From Populus alba (taxonomy: Eukaryota > Streptophyta > Magnoliopsida > Malpighiales > Salicaceae), in the NCBI RefSeq assembly GCF_005239225.2, contig NC_133298.1, positions 5,639,395-5,703,394 on the forward strand: a DNA stretch of 64,000 nucleotides, given 5' to 3'. The position numbers and the translations under genes were made by a program. This document shows, piece after piece, positions 46,586 through 58,529 of the stretch. The notes under the pieces are model-generated. The model did not search any database. It was not told where the DNA came from and was given only the letters and a program-made list of their open reading frames with translations. Positions within the stretch are counted from its first letter, which is position 1. Every line of letters starts with the position of its first letter.

Positions 46586-48414
46586 AATTCCAGACCCCTG
46601 CATATGGAGTTATATTGAGACACAGATCTGAAGATGATCTCCAGTCTCCACCCATCTGTACAGGTGCAACCTTGTAAGCATATATCAAGGCAATCTGGGC
46701 CATCTTTAAAATTGGCTTCTTTGCTCAAAAACATGAGCATCAGCGTTATCAAGAGAGCTAAGAATTGTCGATGACTCGATTTTCTTGATATCTGCTACTA
46801 GGGCTCCAGCAATGTTGATGCTTTGGGAGCGTTGTTGAGATGTGCGTCACAAAGCATTTCCATGTGCAAGGTAATAAATTTTTATATCACACCAAGAAAA
46901 CAAAAGCTACTGTACTTCAAAACACTCACGAATTCGTGGAGGAGGCCTCATAAATCACTACTACTCCATTTAGAAAGAAAAGAGAGCAGGAATTCATGAA
47001 TTGAAGCTAACCTAAACTTGTAAGCAAGCTAGCTAGCTAGGGTACAGGTATATAGGGTAGGCAGCAGCACACGTGCGTGGGGCTGTGACAAAGAGAGTAG
47101 GAGGAGGGGAGTTTGCTTGTGTAGTGTAGATCATCATGACCTGTTACGGCAAGGGATCGATATGGGAGATGGTCTCGTCTCCCTGCAAGTTCAAAAAACA
47201 AAGGAATATGCATTACTGATCATAAGCGAGCAGGGAGTGATTGCATAACATTCACCGAAAGTAAAGGAAAGGTTTCATATCTGAACATTGCGAATACACA
47301 TGGAGCCATGGCTTGAAGCTAGCATGGATATACACTCACGTTACAGGAAATATATCTCTGTAGTGGGCATTTATTAATTTCTGGCCTATAATTGGAGAGT
47401 ATCTTTCACTGTGAAATGAAAAGGAAAGGAATCAATTCCAAGAGTAGATTAATGGGACAAGCAAAGCGACAAGAGGAGGTGCCTGAGCAGCTAGCAGCGT
47501 TGAGGCTTGAGACTTGAATACATTTAGAAGAGAAGCAGCTCTCTCTTATACGCATTTATGGCTTTGCGTGTTGCTGCCGAGGATATCAATCTTGTTCCAC
47601 AGCTACTCTTCAATCTCAATCTTCTCTTCATTATAGCTTTCCCTTTTCTTCTCTCCTCTCTCTACTTATTTTTTTCCTTTTTTGGGAACTCCATACATTA
47701 AATTCAGTACTGAATTTAATGTCCTGGTTATAGCCAAAACACAAGATGTTTTCATGTCCTGGTTATGTTGTTTTTCCTGTTGTTTTTGTTCCGCAAACCA
47801 CTTGGGTATGTAGTTGTTGTTGCCTTTTCTAGGTCTTAACTATATTTTGTTTATATAAACAAAAATCATGAAGATTTATTAATTTTTTTTAATACACTAA
47901 ACTGATATAAAAAAATATGTTTTCAGTCTTCATTGACGTTCTAGCTGGCCTGAAAATACTTTAAATTAAATGAGCAAATAAAAAAATTATGTTCATGTTT
48001 CATAATTGTTCCCAACATATGCCGCAACATCCAATTGAACTGATTCGAAAAACATTATTCCTCTTTGGCATAAAAAAATGCCTAGTTTAGGATATTCCCA
48101 ATCTAAGACATTTGTAGAATTTACCCATTTATGGTGTCCACATTATCCCAATTCCAAATACCAAACATTTACTCTTAATTTCACCTACACTCAATGTTTT
48201 TTTCCTAAATATTTTATATATATCCTATGCTCTATAAAAATATTGAAGTGTGAGTTTTAGTAATGCGATCTAAATACTTTTATAAAATATATGTATTGAT
48301 ATTTTTCAAGTATTTTTTTATGTTTTAAGTGATAACATATTAAAAACATCCAAAAATATATAAAAAAATATTAAATTATTGCTTAGTTTTAGAGTTATGC
48401 CTTTAAAACAGTTG
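46586..48414. other. Unassigned spacer, partly GC-balanced
   Basis: Positions 46990-47660 look like single-copy DNA with a CT-rich end (47640-47675) and a short hairpin (GGGAGATGG...TCTCCC near 47163-47183). No open frame or known microRNA recognised. The rest is AT-rich. Confidence 0.4.
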
Positions 48415-50891
48415 TCTATCAAATTAGTCACATGCATTGCACACCATTTGAAAGCTTTTTGAAGTCTTCTCCTGATTATAGCTTTCTTTGTATTTTCAAG
48501 TGTTTGTTTTTTTCATTGCCTCATCCCTATAATAGATACAAATTAGATTTTTGTCATGCTTCTTGTGTGTTTCTTGGTTATAATGCCTCTTACTTGGGTT
48601 ATAAATGTCTTGATTTATCTTCCAATCATATATACATTGCACGACATGTTTAGTTCCATAAAAATGTGTTTACCTTCATATATTATAAACATATAATATC
48701 ATTCCCTTTATCATCCATGACAACATCCCTAACAGCCTTGACATCTTTTCCATCACTTACGGCTTACACCTCCTTTTGACCTAAAACAAACCCCGAAGCC
48801 AACACTTCGCCAAAATCTATTCCTATACATAATAATCATGTTCATCTATGTCCCTCATCTACAACTTACATCTCTCATCAAACTATGACAAACCCTGTGA
48901 ACAACACCTCTCCACAACTTATTCCCGTGAGCAATTGTCCTGATAATCCGTCTCCAATTTGCTCCTCTTTTATTAATCACTGTGAAGGTATGGTTTCTGC
49001 TTCTCTAGGTACTACTTCTCTTTCATCAAGGTCATATCCTTAACATGTGTTGTCTCATCTTCTATAGCCTAGTCCAGTACTGGATTCTCCCTTATCTGTG
49101 TCTCCTCTTAGGTTAAATCTAGTAATTGATCTTTCTAACTTTAATCTTTAACATGTATCAAATAGTGATCAAGTGCCTCCAACATAACCTTCCTGATTTC
49201 ATCTCATAGTTCATTGTCTACGGTAACCTAAGCATGCTAACCTTAATGTGTCGATGCCTTTAAATTCTTTGATTACTTCTCCTCTTAACAGGGAACCGCT
49301 AACCTTCAAAAAAGCCACAAAGTATTCAGCATGGCATTAGGCCATGTAAGATGAGATTCAGGCGTTGCCCTCAAAAGGTACACGGATTCTTGTTCCTTTT
49401 CTATCGTACATGAATGTTGTTAGTAATAATTAGGTGTATGAAATTAAAAGGCGAGTAGATGGCAATATTGAAAAATACAAAGCTCGTATAGTTGTTAAAG
49501 AGTTTACACAACAAGAGGGGATTGACTTTTAAAAAACTTTCAGTCCTATAGTTAAACCTGTTACTATGAAGTTAGTACTCACTATTGTTATTTCTCGTGG
49601 TTGGTTTATTAATCAGCTTTATTTTTATAATGCCTTCTTAAATGAGATCCTTTATGAAAAGGTGTATACGGAGCAACCATCTAGATTTAGTCATCCTACT
49701 CTATCCTTTCATGCTTGTTGCCTTTATAAGTCTATATACAGCTTAAAATAGACCCCTTGAGAATAGTATACTAGGCTCGATGATTACCTTCTTTCTCTCA
49801 TTTTTTTCCTCTAAAGTTGATACATCATTGTTTATTTTAGTTATGGGTGATGCTATGTCTTTCTTACGTATGTATATGGATGACTTTTTGCTTACTAGGA
49901 GCAATCTAGTTATGTTTAAACAATTGATTCAATTGCTGAATTCATAGTTTAAACTTTAGGACTTAAGCTTTATGCATTATTTTTTAGGGATTGAATTTAA
50001 ACACACCTTCATGTGATTCATGCTCACACAACACAAATATATCCTTACTATCCTTCATAGAGTTGCATGTCTTCCTATAAACATGTAGACACGCATGTTG
50101 CTTCCTCTTTTAAGTTGGCTTTGGCTTTTGGTACTTTATATTCTGATTCTACACGGTATAGACAGATTGTTGATACTCTTTAATATCTCACTTTTACAAA
50201 ACCAAATATTTGTTATGCTGTCAATAAGACATGTCAATTTATGTATTTTTTTTCTGAAGGTTATTGGTCTCTTATCAAACATATCTTATGTTTTCTAAGA
50301 GGTAGAACCTTCTATAGGTTGCATATTACCCGTATCTCTTTGTATGATTTCACTGATGTTGATTGGTTTAGTAGTGTTGATGATCGAAAATCCATTGACA
50401 GTTACTTAGTGAATCTCGATAATACACATATCTCATAGAAGTTCAGAAAGTAAAGAATAGTGACTAGATCTTCAACTGCAGTAAAATATAAAGCTCTAGT
50501 TGATAGTACTACTGAGATTTTGTTGCTTCATTTTTTTGTTTTAGATTTTTTGTTTTCTCATACTCCTATGACTATATTCTAGACTATATTCTAGTATGAT
50601 AATTTAAGTGCTACTTATTTATTCTTACCAAGCCTCTTTCTCATGCTGTATTTGCTTATCTTCAATCCAAACTTTATATGGATTCTTCACCTTTAGCCTC
50701 CTGAAGGGGCATATTATAAAAAGTTTTATAGGAATTACAGGATTATTTCACATATTTGCTTTGTATAGGATAAGTCTGTGTACATCGTATGTTTGTTACT
50801 GTACACAATCCTACACGTATAAATAGAAGAGGAGGGCTGTTATCTCTCTTGTTTAAACTTCCTAATATATTCAGAAATCTTATCTCCTACA
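48415..50891 (+). mobile_element. Decayed Ty1/copia element (integrase end, RT, RNase H, 3' LTR)
   Basis: Pieces in several frames, in copia order. They are the integrase C-terminus (FESFLKSSPDYSFLCIFKCL near 48447-48506, with VFLGYNASYLGYKCLDLSS), reverse transcriptase (VYEIKRRVDGNIEKYKARIV near 49436-49495, then FSPIVKPVTMKLVLTI and LYKSIYSLK) and RNase H (GFTD-like DFTDVDWFSSVDDRKS near 50347-50394). Many stops and frame changes make it dead. A 3' LTR fragment follows at about 50711-50891 with TATAAATAG at 50819-50827. The 5' LTR, gag and protease were not found. Confidence 0.85.
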
Positions 50892-50944
50892 ATCTCTAAC
50901 TTTAAGTACATTGCAGGCAGCATCTTCTTGTTTTCCTCACTATA

Positions 50945-51540
50945 CATACACCCATTGCTGTCTTCCAGATTAACACCGTTAATTAATTAGCGCTAATATT
51001 TATCCCCTGTCCCCTCATCAACTACAAAATCATCGAACTTCCCTAAAAATAGACCTTTTTCTTGCCTCCTCTAACACCATGCAAACCCCACACACACACA
51101 CACACACACGTGATCAAAACCCTCCTCCTGCTCTACTGTAAGCTAGGGATGGATGATGGATCTCTCTCGTGTTCTGTACGTCCATGGTTATTTATTTATT
51201 TTGTTTTGTCACCACAAGCTTTTAGCAGCAAGCTGCTGCGTCCTGTTTGATAGCTGACACTGATGAGATAGTCCCTATAACTTTTAGTTCGCGTGTTCAT
51301 GTTAAGACTATATCTAGCTAGCTAGGGTTAGTGCACGCATGGCATGCTATGGCAATATTTGCAAGCCATGAACAGTGATAGATAGAATCAAATCATTCCC
51401 TTTATTTTTTATATAATATATAGCTTTCAATCTGATTTAGACGTTACCCTCCTCCTCCTCCTGCTGCTGCTGCTGCTGCTGAACTCTGCTTTTTCTATTT
51501 CTGTCGATACTCACTTCTTTGTAATCATACAAGACTTTTG
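50945..51540 (+). repeat. Noncoding block, copy 1 (upstream of the GRAS gene)
   Basis: About 600 bases sharing ordered similarity with 55608-56250. Shared words include AAAATCATCGAA, ACCTTTTTCTTGCC, AAGCTTTTAGCAGC, GATAGCTGACACTGA, GCGTGTTCA, GCTAGCTAGGGTT, and TCTGCTTTT plus CTATTTCT. It contains a (CA)n run at 51088-51109 and CCT/CTG triplets at 51448-51481. It begins about 50 bases after the copia LTR remnant. Confidence 0.7.
51448..51481. repeat. (CCT)n-(CTG)n microsatellite
   Basis: Four or five CCT units run into seven CTG units. Not in a coding frame I can support. Confidence 0.85.
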
Positions 51541-53669
51541 ATGCTCTCTACCGAGGCCCACTTGTAATTATTGCAATCTTGGATGTATTTAGTTTGGATC
51601 AGCCAACATTAATTCCTTTTGCACCCTCAGGGTGGTGGAGTACTGTTGAAACTGGTTTCTCGAAAGTTTTTAAAATTTTTGTTTAAAATTATTTTTTTAT
51701 ATCTTAAAATTATTTTTATATGTTAATATAAAAAATAAAATATATTATTTTAATATATATTTTGAATAAAAATAATTTTAAAAATAATATTTATTATATT
51801 TTCAAATAAACTATTATTAACATGGTGTACCATGTTAACAAAGAGTGATGAATTTAGTATTCCTTTTTTTTAACTATTGAAGTTTACAGAAATAGATTAA
51901 AAATTTTATAAATTATAGCTTTTTTAAACCTAAATTTTTAACATAATTCGATATAAAAAATAAGTTTAAATAATAAAAATTAAATAATTTTTAAAATTAT
52001 GATAATCTAGACTTGGAATCCTTGATGATAGCGTTTGATTACCTCTCTTTTGTAATGTATATAAAGACTGTAATTTTACATAACCATTTTTTATATATAT
52101 AATTTACGTTTGTTTTATCTTTAATAATAACTTATCATCCTACTGATTGGAAAGAAACCAAAGACTAGAAGAGTAGCTGCATGAAGATGTTATAGAATTG
52201 CAATTTTGAAAGCTCTCTCGTGCATATATATATATATGACGTTGGCTAAACTAGGGAAAAAATAACCCAGCACGACCATGTAAATCTATTTTCATTTTTC
52301 TTCACGAAAAAAGAATGGAGGGTATTGAAATAAGAATTACCTTATTTGTTTTATAATAATGATTGATTTATTAATGAAATAATTGTTTGGATAATAGTCA
52401 GAAAAACAAATAAATTTAAAAAAAAAAACTAAAAGAAAAAAATTTGAAACAAGTCTAATTACAATATATCAATAATATCATAATCTAAGTTTCATTTCCT
52501 GCGCTTTCTATTTAATATTTATTTAAAAATAAATACTTTCAACACTAAAAATAAAATTAATTTCTGTATATAAAAAATCAAGCTCTAACTTTTATTAAAC
52601 AAAATAAAGGATGAATAATCAAGTCAAAACTACATCTCAATCCACTATTTTAGTAGTACTTGTAAGAATTTCATCACTTGTTTATACATGTCATTGTTTT
52701 AGCTTAAAGAAGAAAGATTTCCAAATCAAAACTCATTATGAAATTTTCAATTCATAAAAGGAATCTAGCTTAACATTGGATGTGTTTTTTAATTAAAAAT
52801 ATATTAAAATAATTTTTTATATTTTTAGTTTCATATCAAATACATTTAAAAAAAAACATGTATAAAAAATATTAATTCAATAGTTTTTAAAATAAATAGC
52901 AATTTGTTTTTGGAAAAAAAAAGGCAAAAACTACCGGCCAAAAAACACTCATCAAACACGTTCCATGTATAATAATTATATAATTTCCCGGGCCCTGAGC
53001 AAATTCCAAAGTCTGCAACACAACACAAAGATTGATGGGATTCACTGTTCTTTCAGGATCGTACGTCGTACTACGTCTACCTACCTGTAACATGACTTAT
53101 ACTTAGATAGGTCCACCTAATTGTTATTATTTTTTATTTTAATATCTGCAGATAATATCTTTTTTAATAATACTGTATAATTAATATTTTTTAAAAATAT
53201 ATTTTTAAAACACAAAATCAAACACACTATAGTACTATACTCCTAATTCTTCTTTTTAACTACAGCGTCTATCCTTAGAATTGATCCATCTAATTAAACA
53301 GTAGACGTCTAATGAGTCCATGCACCCTTAGACACAGAATTAATTACTGGAGTATCTTGCTAGCTTGGAGGAAGATGAGGTAGGGGAGGTGCAGCTGCTG
53401 CTGCAGCAGTAGCAGGTAGAGGCAGACGAATGTATTTAATTGGTTTTCACCTCTCCTGCTGCCCATGTCAACCCACGACCGACTGCTGGTTTCTGTCGCC
53501 ATTAAATCTCCCTTTTTCACACCAAGCTCAGCACAGGCTGCGTTTTACGGTTCACTGTTTGATAAATCTTTTTTCTATTTTTTGACCAAGTTGTGAAAGA
53601 ACTCTTGACCTGATGCATTTTAAGCTTCAGCCAAGGCAGGTCACCAGCTGGATTCTAGCGTAGACCACT
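51541..53669. other. Upstream region of the GRAS gene
   Basis: Contains an AT-rich MITE-like fragment (51643-51815, core TATTTTTATATGTTAATAT) and AT-rich spacer to about 53300. From 53340 to 53669 base composition is balanced, with the palindromic stretch CTGCTGCTGCAGCAG near 53395-53409 and pyrimidine-rich segments, the likely promoter and leader of the gene at 53670. Confidence 0.45.
51643..51815. repeat. MITE-like AT-rich repeat, copy J
   Basis: Starts near CTGTTGAAACTGGTTTC and contains the core AATTATTTTTATATGTTAAT between T-rich and A-rich halves; the right end is eroded near TTTCAAATAAAC. Confidence 0.4.
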
Positions 53670-54983
53670 ATGCTTGGCTCACAGTTGCAGTCACAGTCAC
53701 AGCTCATGAGTTCATCTACTTCCCATGTTCAAGGTCAAGAAGAAGAGATTCCGCGGCCACAAACACCATTTCAATTGCGTCAATTGCTAGTCACCTGTGC
53801 AGACCTCATCTCTCAATCTGACTACTCCGCCGCGAAACGCCTCCTCTCCATTTTGTCCTCCAACTCTTCTCCTTGTGGTGACTCTATTGAGAGGTTGGTC
53901 TATCAATTTGTTCGAGCCCTTTCTCTCCGCCTCGATCGCCATGGCATCCCCCCTAGTACTGCTCCTGCTCCTGCCCCTCGTGTTTTCAATATCAACAACA
54001 TAGCTAATACTTCTCCTCCCCCTTGTGGTACTAATAATAAGATGTTGAAAAACTATGATTCGGATCAGGAGACTCTTCGGTCTTGCTATTTGTCCTTGAA
54101 TCAGATCACCCCATTCATAAGATTCAGCCATCTAACAGCCAATCAGGCAATCTTGGAAGCCGTACAAGGAGGGCAGCAAGCCATTCACATCATAGACTTT
54201 GATATCATGCATGGGGTGCAATGGCCTCCATTGATGCAAGCTTTAGCTGATCGACCCAACAACACTCTTCATCATCCTCCTATGCTTCGAATCACTGGAA
54301 CTGGACATGATTTGAACATTCTACACAGGACTGGAGACCGCCTTTTGAAATTTGCTCAGTCCTTGGGCCTCAGGTTCCAATTCCATCCTCTTCTTCTTCT
54401 CAACAATGACCCTACCTCTCTTGCCCTCTATCTCCCTTCAGCAATTACTCTTCTCCCAGATGAAGCCCTAGCCGTGAACTGCGTGTTGTATCTTCACAGG
54501 TTCCTTAAGGATCATTCTCGCGAACTCCTCCTTTTTCTCCATAAAATCAAGGCCTTGAACCCTAGGGTGGTGACAGTTGCTGAAAGGGAAGCCAACCACA
54601 ACCAGCCTCTCTTCTTGCATAGATTCCTGGAGGCCTTGGATCACTACAAAGCTCTCTTTGACTCCCTAGAGGCAACCCTCCCACCAAAAAACAGGGAGAG
54701 ACTGGCAGTTGAGCAGATATGGTTTGGGAGAGAGATAATGGACATAGTAGCAGCGGAGGGAGAAGGAAGAAGAGAAAGGCACCAGAAGTTTGAGACTTGG
54801 GAAATGATGCTGAAGAGTGTAGGGTTTAACAAAGTTCCATTGAGTCCCTTCGCACTTTCCCAGGCCAAGCTCTTGCTAAGGCTCCATTATCCTTCAGAGG
54901 GTTATCAGCTTCAGATTCTCAAAAATGCTTTCTTCTTAGGTTGGCAGAATCATTCCCTCTTCTCTATCTCTTCCTGGCACTAG
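53670..54983 (+). CDS. LAS: GRAS transcription factor, LATERAL SUPPRESSOR type, intronless
   Basis: 437-residue GRAS protein, close in length to Arabidopsis LAS/SCL18. LAS, tomato Ls and rice MOC1 promote axillary meristem formation; the protein acts in the nucleus. The N-terminus is short and Gln/Ser-rich, with no DELLA motif. The GRAS domain runs from about residue 33 (FQLRQLLVTCADLISQSDYS, leucine-rich region 1) to the end. The VHIID motif appears as IHIIDFDIMHGVQWPPLMQA (about 172-191), diagnostic of the LAS group. RITGTGHD follows, then VVTVAEREANHNQP (PFYRE region), and the SAW end with LGWQNHSLFSISSWH. No introns and no breaks. A second ATG at residue 13 could also serve as start. A homologous noncoding block lies on each side of the gene. 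Confidence 0.93.
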   Translation: MLGSQLQSQSQLMSSSTSHVQGQEEEIPRPQTPFQLRQLLVTCADLISQSDYSAAKRLLSILSSNSSPCGDSIERLVYQFVRALSLRLDRHGIPPSTAPAPAPRVFNINNIANTSPPPCGTNNKMLKNYDSDQETLRSCYLSLNQITPFIRFSHLTANQAILEAVQGGQQAIHIIDFDIMHGVQWPPLMQALADRPNNTLHHPPMLRITGTGHDLNILHRTGDRLLKFAQSLGLRFQFHPLLLLNNDPTSLALYLPSAITLLPDEALAVNCVLYLHRFLKDHSRELLLFLHKIKALNPRVVTVAEREANHNQPLFLHRFLEALDHYKALFDSLEATLPPKNRERLAVEQIWFGREIMDIVAAEGEGRRERHQKFETWEMMLKSVGFNKVPLSPFALSQAKLLLRLHYPSEGYQLQILKNAFFLGWQNHSLFSISSWH

Positions 54984-55607
54984 CTAGCGTGCATGCTAAA
55001 ATATCAATAGCCTTCTTCTAACTAATCATTAATGTCTCCTCTTATACATCAATGCTAGTTCTCCTATATGAATGTAGTATTATATAATTATCTGTCTTAT
55101 ATGTAGATCAGGAGTAAACTTTTTAATTTCTTTGTTTCTTAATTAATTAATTCAGCTAGAACAATCGATGTTTTGTATTTAGCATGAACACAGCATCAAT
55201 ATTATATCGAGGAAGGTCACAGTCAGTTTCCACTGACAAATTAAGCAGTATCAAAGCATTTAGCAGCATTTTCTCAGAAGATTATGTTTAATTGTCTGCT
55301 AATTAATTAAATATTAGTGCAATGTTGAGGTTGTTATATTTCAATCTTTAATTATAATTAATAATGCTAGCTTTACTTAATTGGAATATACATAAGCTCT
55401 ATCCATGATGATGCTTGATCAGTTTTACTAACTTGCAAGCAAATGACGAGAAAAGAGCCCACGTTTGGTTCCCGAAACTCCCTTGTCTTGTTGAATATAG
55501 CTAGCTATATAGCTAGGTAGCTGTGGTTTCAACTTTTTAGATCGAGGGGATGAATGAACATGAGCTTGAACTAGGGTTTTCTTCTTGTTTTTAGCACCAA
55601 GTTACCC
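54984..55607. other. 3' flank of the LAS-type gene
   Basis: Probable 3' UTR and AT-rich spacer between the stop and noncoding block copy 2. No gene seen. Confidence 0.5.
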
Positions 55608-56250
55608 GTATATTCCTATTGCTGTCGTTCATACTCGCACCATTAATGGGTACCCTAATACTGCCCCTTGTCTCCCCAGCAACAAAATCATCGAAGTTAC
55701 CAAAATAAACCTTTTTCTTGCCTATACCTTGCCTCCTCTAATGCCATGCATGCAACACATCAAAACTAAGCCTGTACTATATTTAAAATTCTCCCATATT
55801 TTCTAAACATGCACCTCTTTGCATGGCCATTGGCATGATGATGCCAGGAAGGGAAGGGCTGTAATATATTAGAGAATTAATTAGAAGGCAGAAGAAAGAT
55901 GGTCCTGTGGTTTCCTGGTCTTGTAATTTATCACAATCTCCATACATATACATATATATACATATAAAACAGAAGGAAGATGGCACGATAAGCTTTTAGC
56001 AGCTTACTAATGGTTCCTCTCTGATAGCTGACACTGAAAAGATGGTCACTAGCTAGCATGGAAAAATCTAAAATCTTAGTTTGCGTGTTCAAGCCAAAGA
56101 CATGTTATACGGCTTAGCTACCGCTAGCTAGGGTTGGTGCACCCATGGAGACGTAATCTCCTGCCGTGCTGCTACTGTGCTGCCCTCTGCTTTTCCTATT
56201 TCTATCATCACTACTAACTCATCTGTCATTTGATCATACATGCAAGAGTA
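55608..56250 (+). repeat. Noncoding block, copy 2 (downstream of the GRAS gene)
   Basis: Same orientation and word order as 50945-51540, for example AAAATCATCGAAGTTACC, TTGCCTCCTCTAATGCCATG, AAGCTTTTAGCAGC, GATAGCTGACACTGA and GCTAGCTAGGGTTGGTGCAC. Sequence between shared words has diverged and includes insertions. No conserved reading frame unites the copies, so it looks noncoding. The Arabidopsis LAS gene is known to need a conserved 3' enhancer; whether this is related is untested. Confidence 0.7.
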
Positions 56251-58529
56251 CTATTCACACTATAAGCAATAAGCAACTCATGTATACTAGGTCTCTTTCT
56301 AACTCTCCTGGCTAGCTAGTCGCGTCTCACTCTTGATCACCAATAAGCAACTCATCATATATATATATATTCAATAATTTTATATGAGTTAGGACCTCAA
56401 CTTTTATTTAAATTGCAAGGGACTAATAAAAAAAAAATCAAAACTGAAATCCACATCGATTCATATATGTTGCATGATAAAAAAATAAAAATAAATTATG
56501 GTTGCCTACTGACCATTTCCATGACAGTATATAATGCTTTTAGAAATCATATTATAAACAAGAAATAAGAACAACAATTCCCAAAACAAAGTAACAGTGA
56601 CAGCAAATGTGTAAGATTTGTTTCTGAACTTGTCTGCAGTATCGTTGTCCCTTTGGTGCCAATTCCATATCAACTCGTGCAATAAGAATTCAAGCCTTAA
56701 TTAGCGAGGCGTCATCAACAGGAACCAACACAATATGCAAGGGAACGACTATTCATCACACACACACAAATATGATGAATGCAAAGGTGAATGACGAGTT
56801 TTTGACAGAACTGTGTGGGTATTTAAGCAGGATCATGGTTCAATAGTAACACTAATTAAAACAAGCGAGTCTTGGTGAGATGAGCTTTATAGATGGAATG
56901 GAAGCAGCTATCTTTTTTCTCAGAGCATTTTCCAGGAAGGGTGACTCATGTGCAAGCTCAAACTAATTAAATATATTTTAATATAAGGGGAAAATGAGCC
57001 AACTAATACATACATAGAATACAAGCATATTGAGGATCATGTAAATATGTGATGAGTTTACGCCGCGTATAATGGAAACGATGAGCTTAGAATTTCACAA
57101 ACTTTAAAATTACAACTATATTTAAACCTAGTTATCAAATTCGTACTGAAAAATTAAACTAGGTATTTTTATGTATACAATTCCTACACCGAAACCCTAA
57201 TCCTTATTAGAAATTATATGGCTACTTTAAAATATAAATATCTAGCTTAATAAGCATATGAATCATAGGTACACGAAAGGGAGAGCTTATATCCCTATCC
57301 TCCTCTCCTCTGTCGTCAATATTTCTTGACATGAGTAGTTAGCCATTCATTTCAGCTCAAGATCTCTTGTACTTGGGCACAACATGTCGGAAAGCTAGCA
57401 TGTTGTCCTTCAACTATAGGTAGATTTACGTAAGAAATCTCTCGGCATCACTCTAAATTGGATATAATATGAAAGGACACAAGTAATAACAGAATTAATT
57501 GAAGTGGTGAAGGATCGCATTAAATAAATGAGAAGTGAAATTGTTGTTGACAAACGGACAGAAGACAACAAGAATCAAACTTAAATTTCAAATAATCAAA
57601 CACACACACACACACACACACACCATGTCCAAATGTTAATTAAATCAGTAATGTAATATGAAACATCAAAGAAAGAACCTCTTTCTGAATTATACCTAAA
57701 TATCAATTATTATTTGATAACATTTAATAAATCCTCAGTTTTATCGAAAAGTTTTTGTTTAGTGCAGCCCAATGAAACTCCAAAACAAAAGAGAGAGAAG
57801 GTTTATTTCCATTGTAGAAGAAAGCCCTGCAAATATTTGACGACGTAAATGAGGCATACTTGTGGCATGACGCAAGAGATGAAATTTAGCAGGGAGCTTG
57901 GCTATGTTACGGGTTACAGAGAAGTCGTGAAGGGGGAAGACTAAGACAACCTGTACATCTTGGGGCTTTGAAAGGGTAAGCGAATGGGAATCATGGTTTG
58001 TCAAAAGGGTAAATCCAATTTAGTCTATAATTCAAATCTAAGAAATCCATGGTTAAAAAACTAAATTAGATTAGAGGTTTAATTTGAACCCAAAAATACA
58101 TATTGACTTGATGAAACTAAATATTGATTTGAGAGATTAACTTGTAATTCAATTAACTTAGTAAAACAAGGCCAAATCAACAATATTGATGAATTTAAAA
58201 AATAATATTATTTTGATAAAAAGTTTTTATCAAAAGCAATGTATATTTAGGGTGTTGGTAATTATCAAACAATAATTAAGATAAAACAATCATTAGAAAT
58301 TTATGACAGAAAATGGTGTGGGTGTGGGTGTGTGTGTGTAAACTTTGGAAAAGCTGACAAGATATTATCGCCCCTGAGAACTCCACAGGCAGGAAGGTTG
58401 AGGACTTGGGAGGCGAATCTCTGTATTCTGAAGGCACGTCCATTGTTGATCATCAACCACACAGGAGAAAACAAACATGCTGCTAGTTCTATATATATTA
58501 TATATACTTGGACGGGATGAAATCATCAG
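56251..58529. other. Spacer between LAS block and PGL pseudogene
   Basis: AT-rich with a (CA)n run at 57600-57623 and a GT run near 58316-58340. An 81-codon minus-strand frame at 57759-58004 has no recognisable domain. No gene supported. Confidence 0.4.

Noticed and set aside
47163..47183. Short hairpin as a possible microRNA precursor
   Set aside because: The stem is only about six bases and matches no microRNA I know.
48078..48260. Open frame just before the copia remnant
   Set aside because: No match to copia gag or integrase in any frame; likely chance.
57759..58004. 81-codon minus-strand frame between LAS and MIP2
   Set aside because: No domain or splice context recognised; could not be linked to the PGL fragment.
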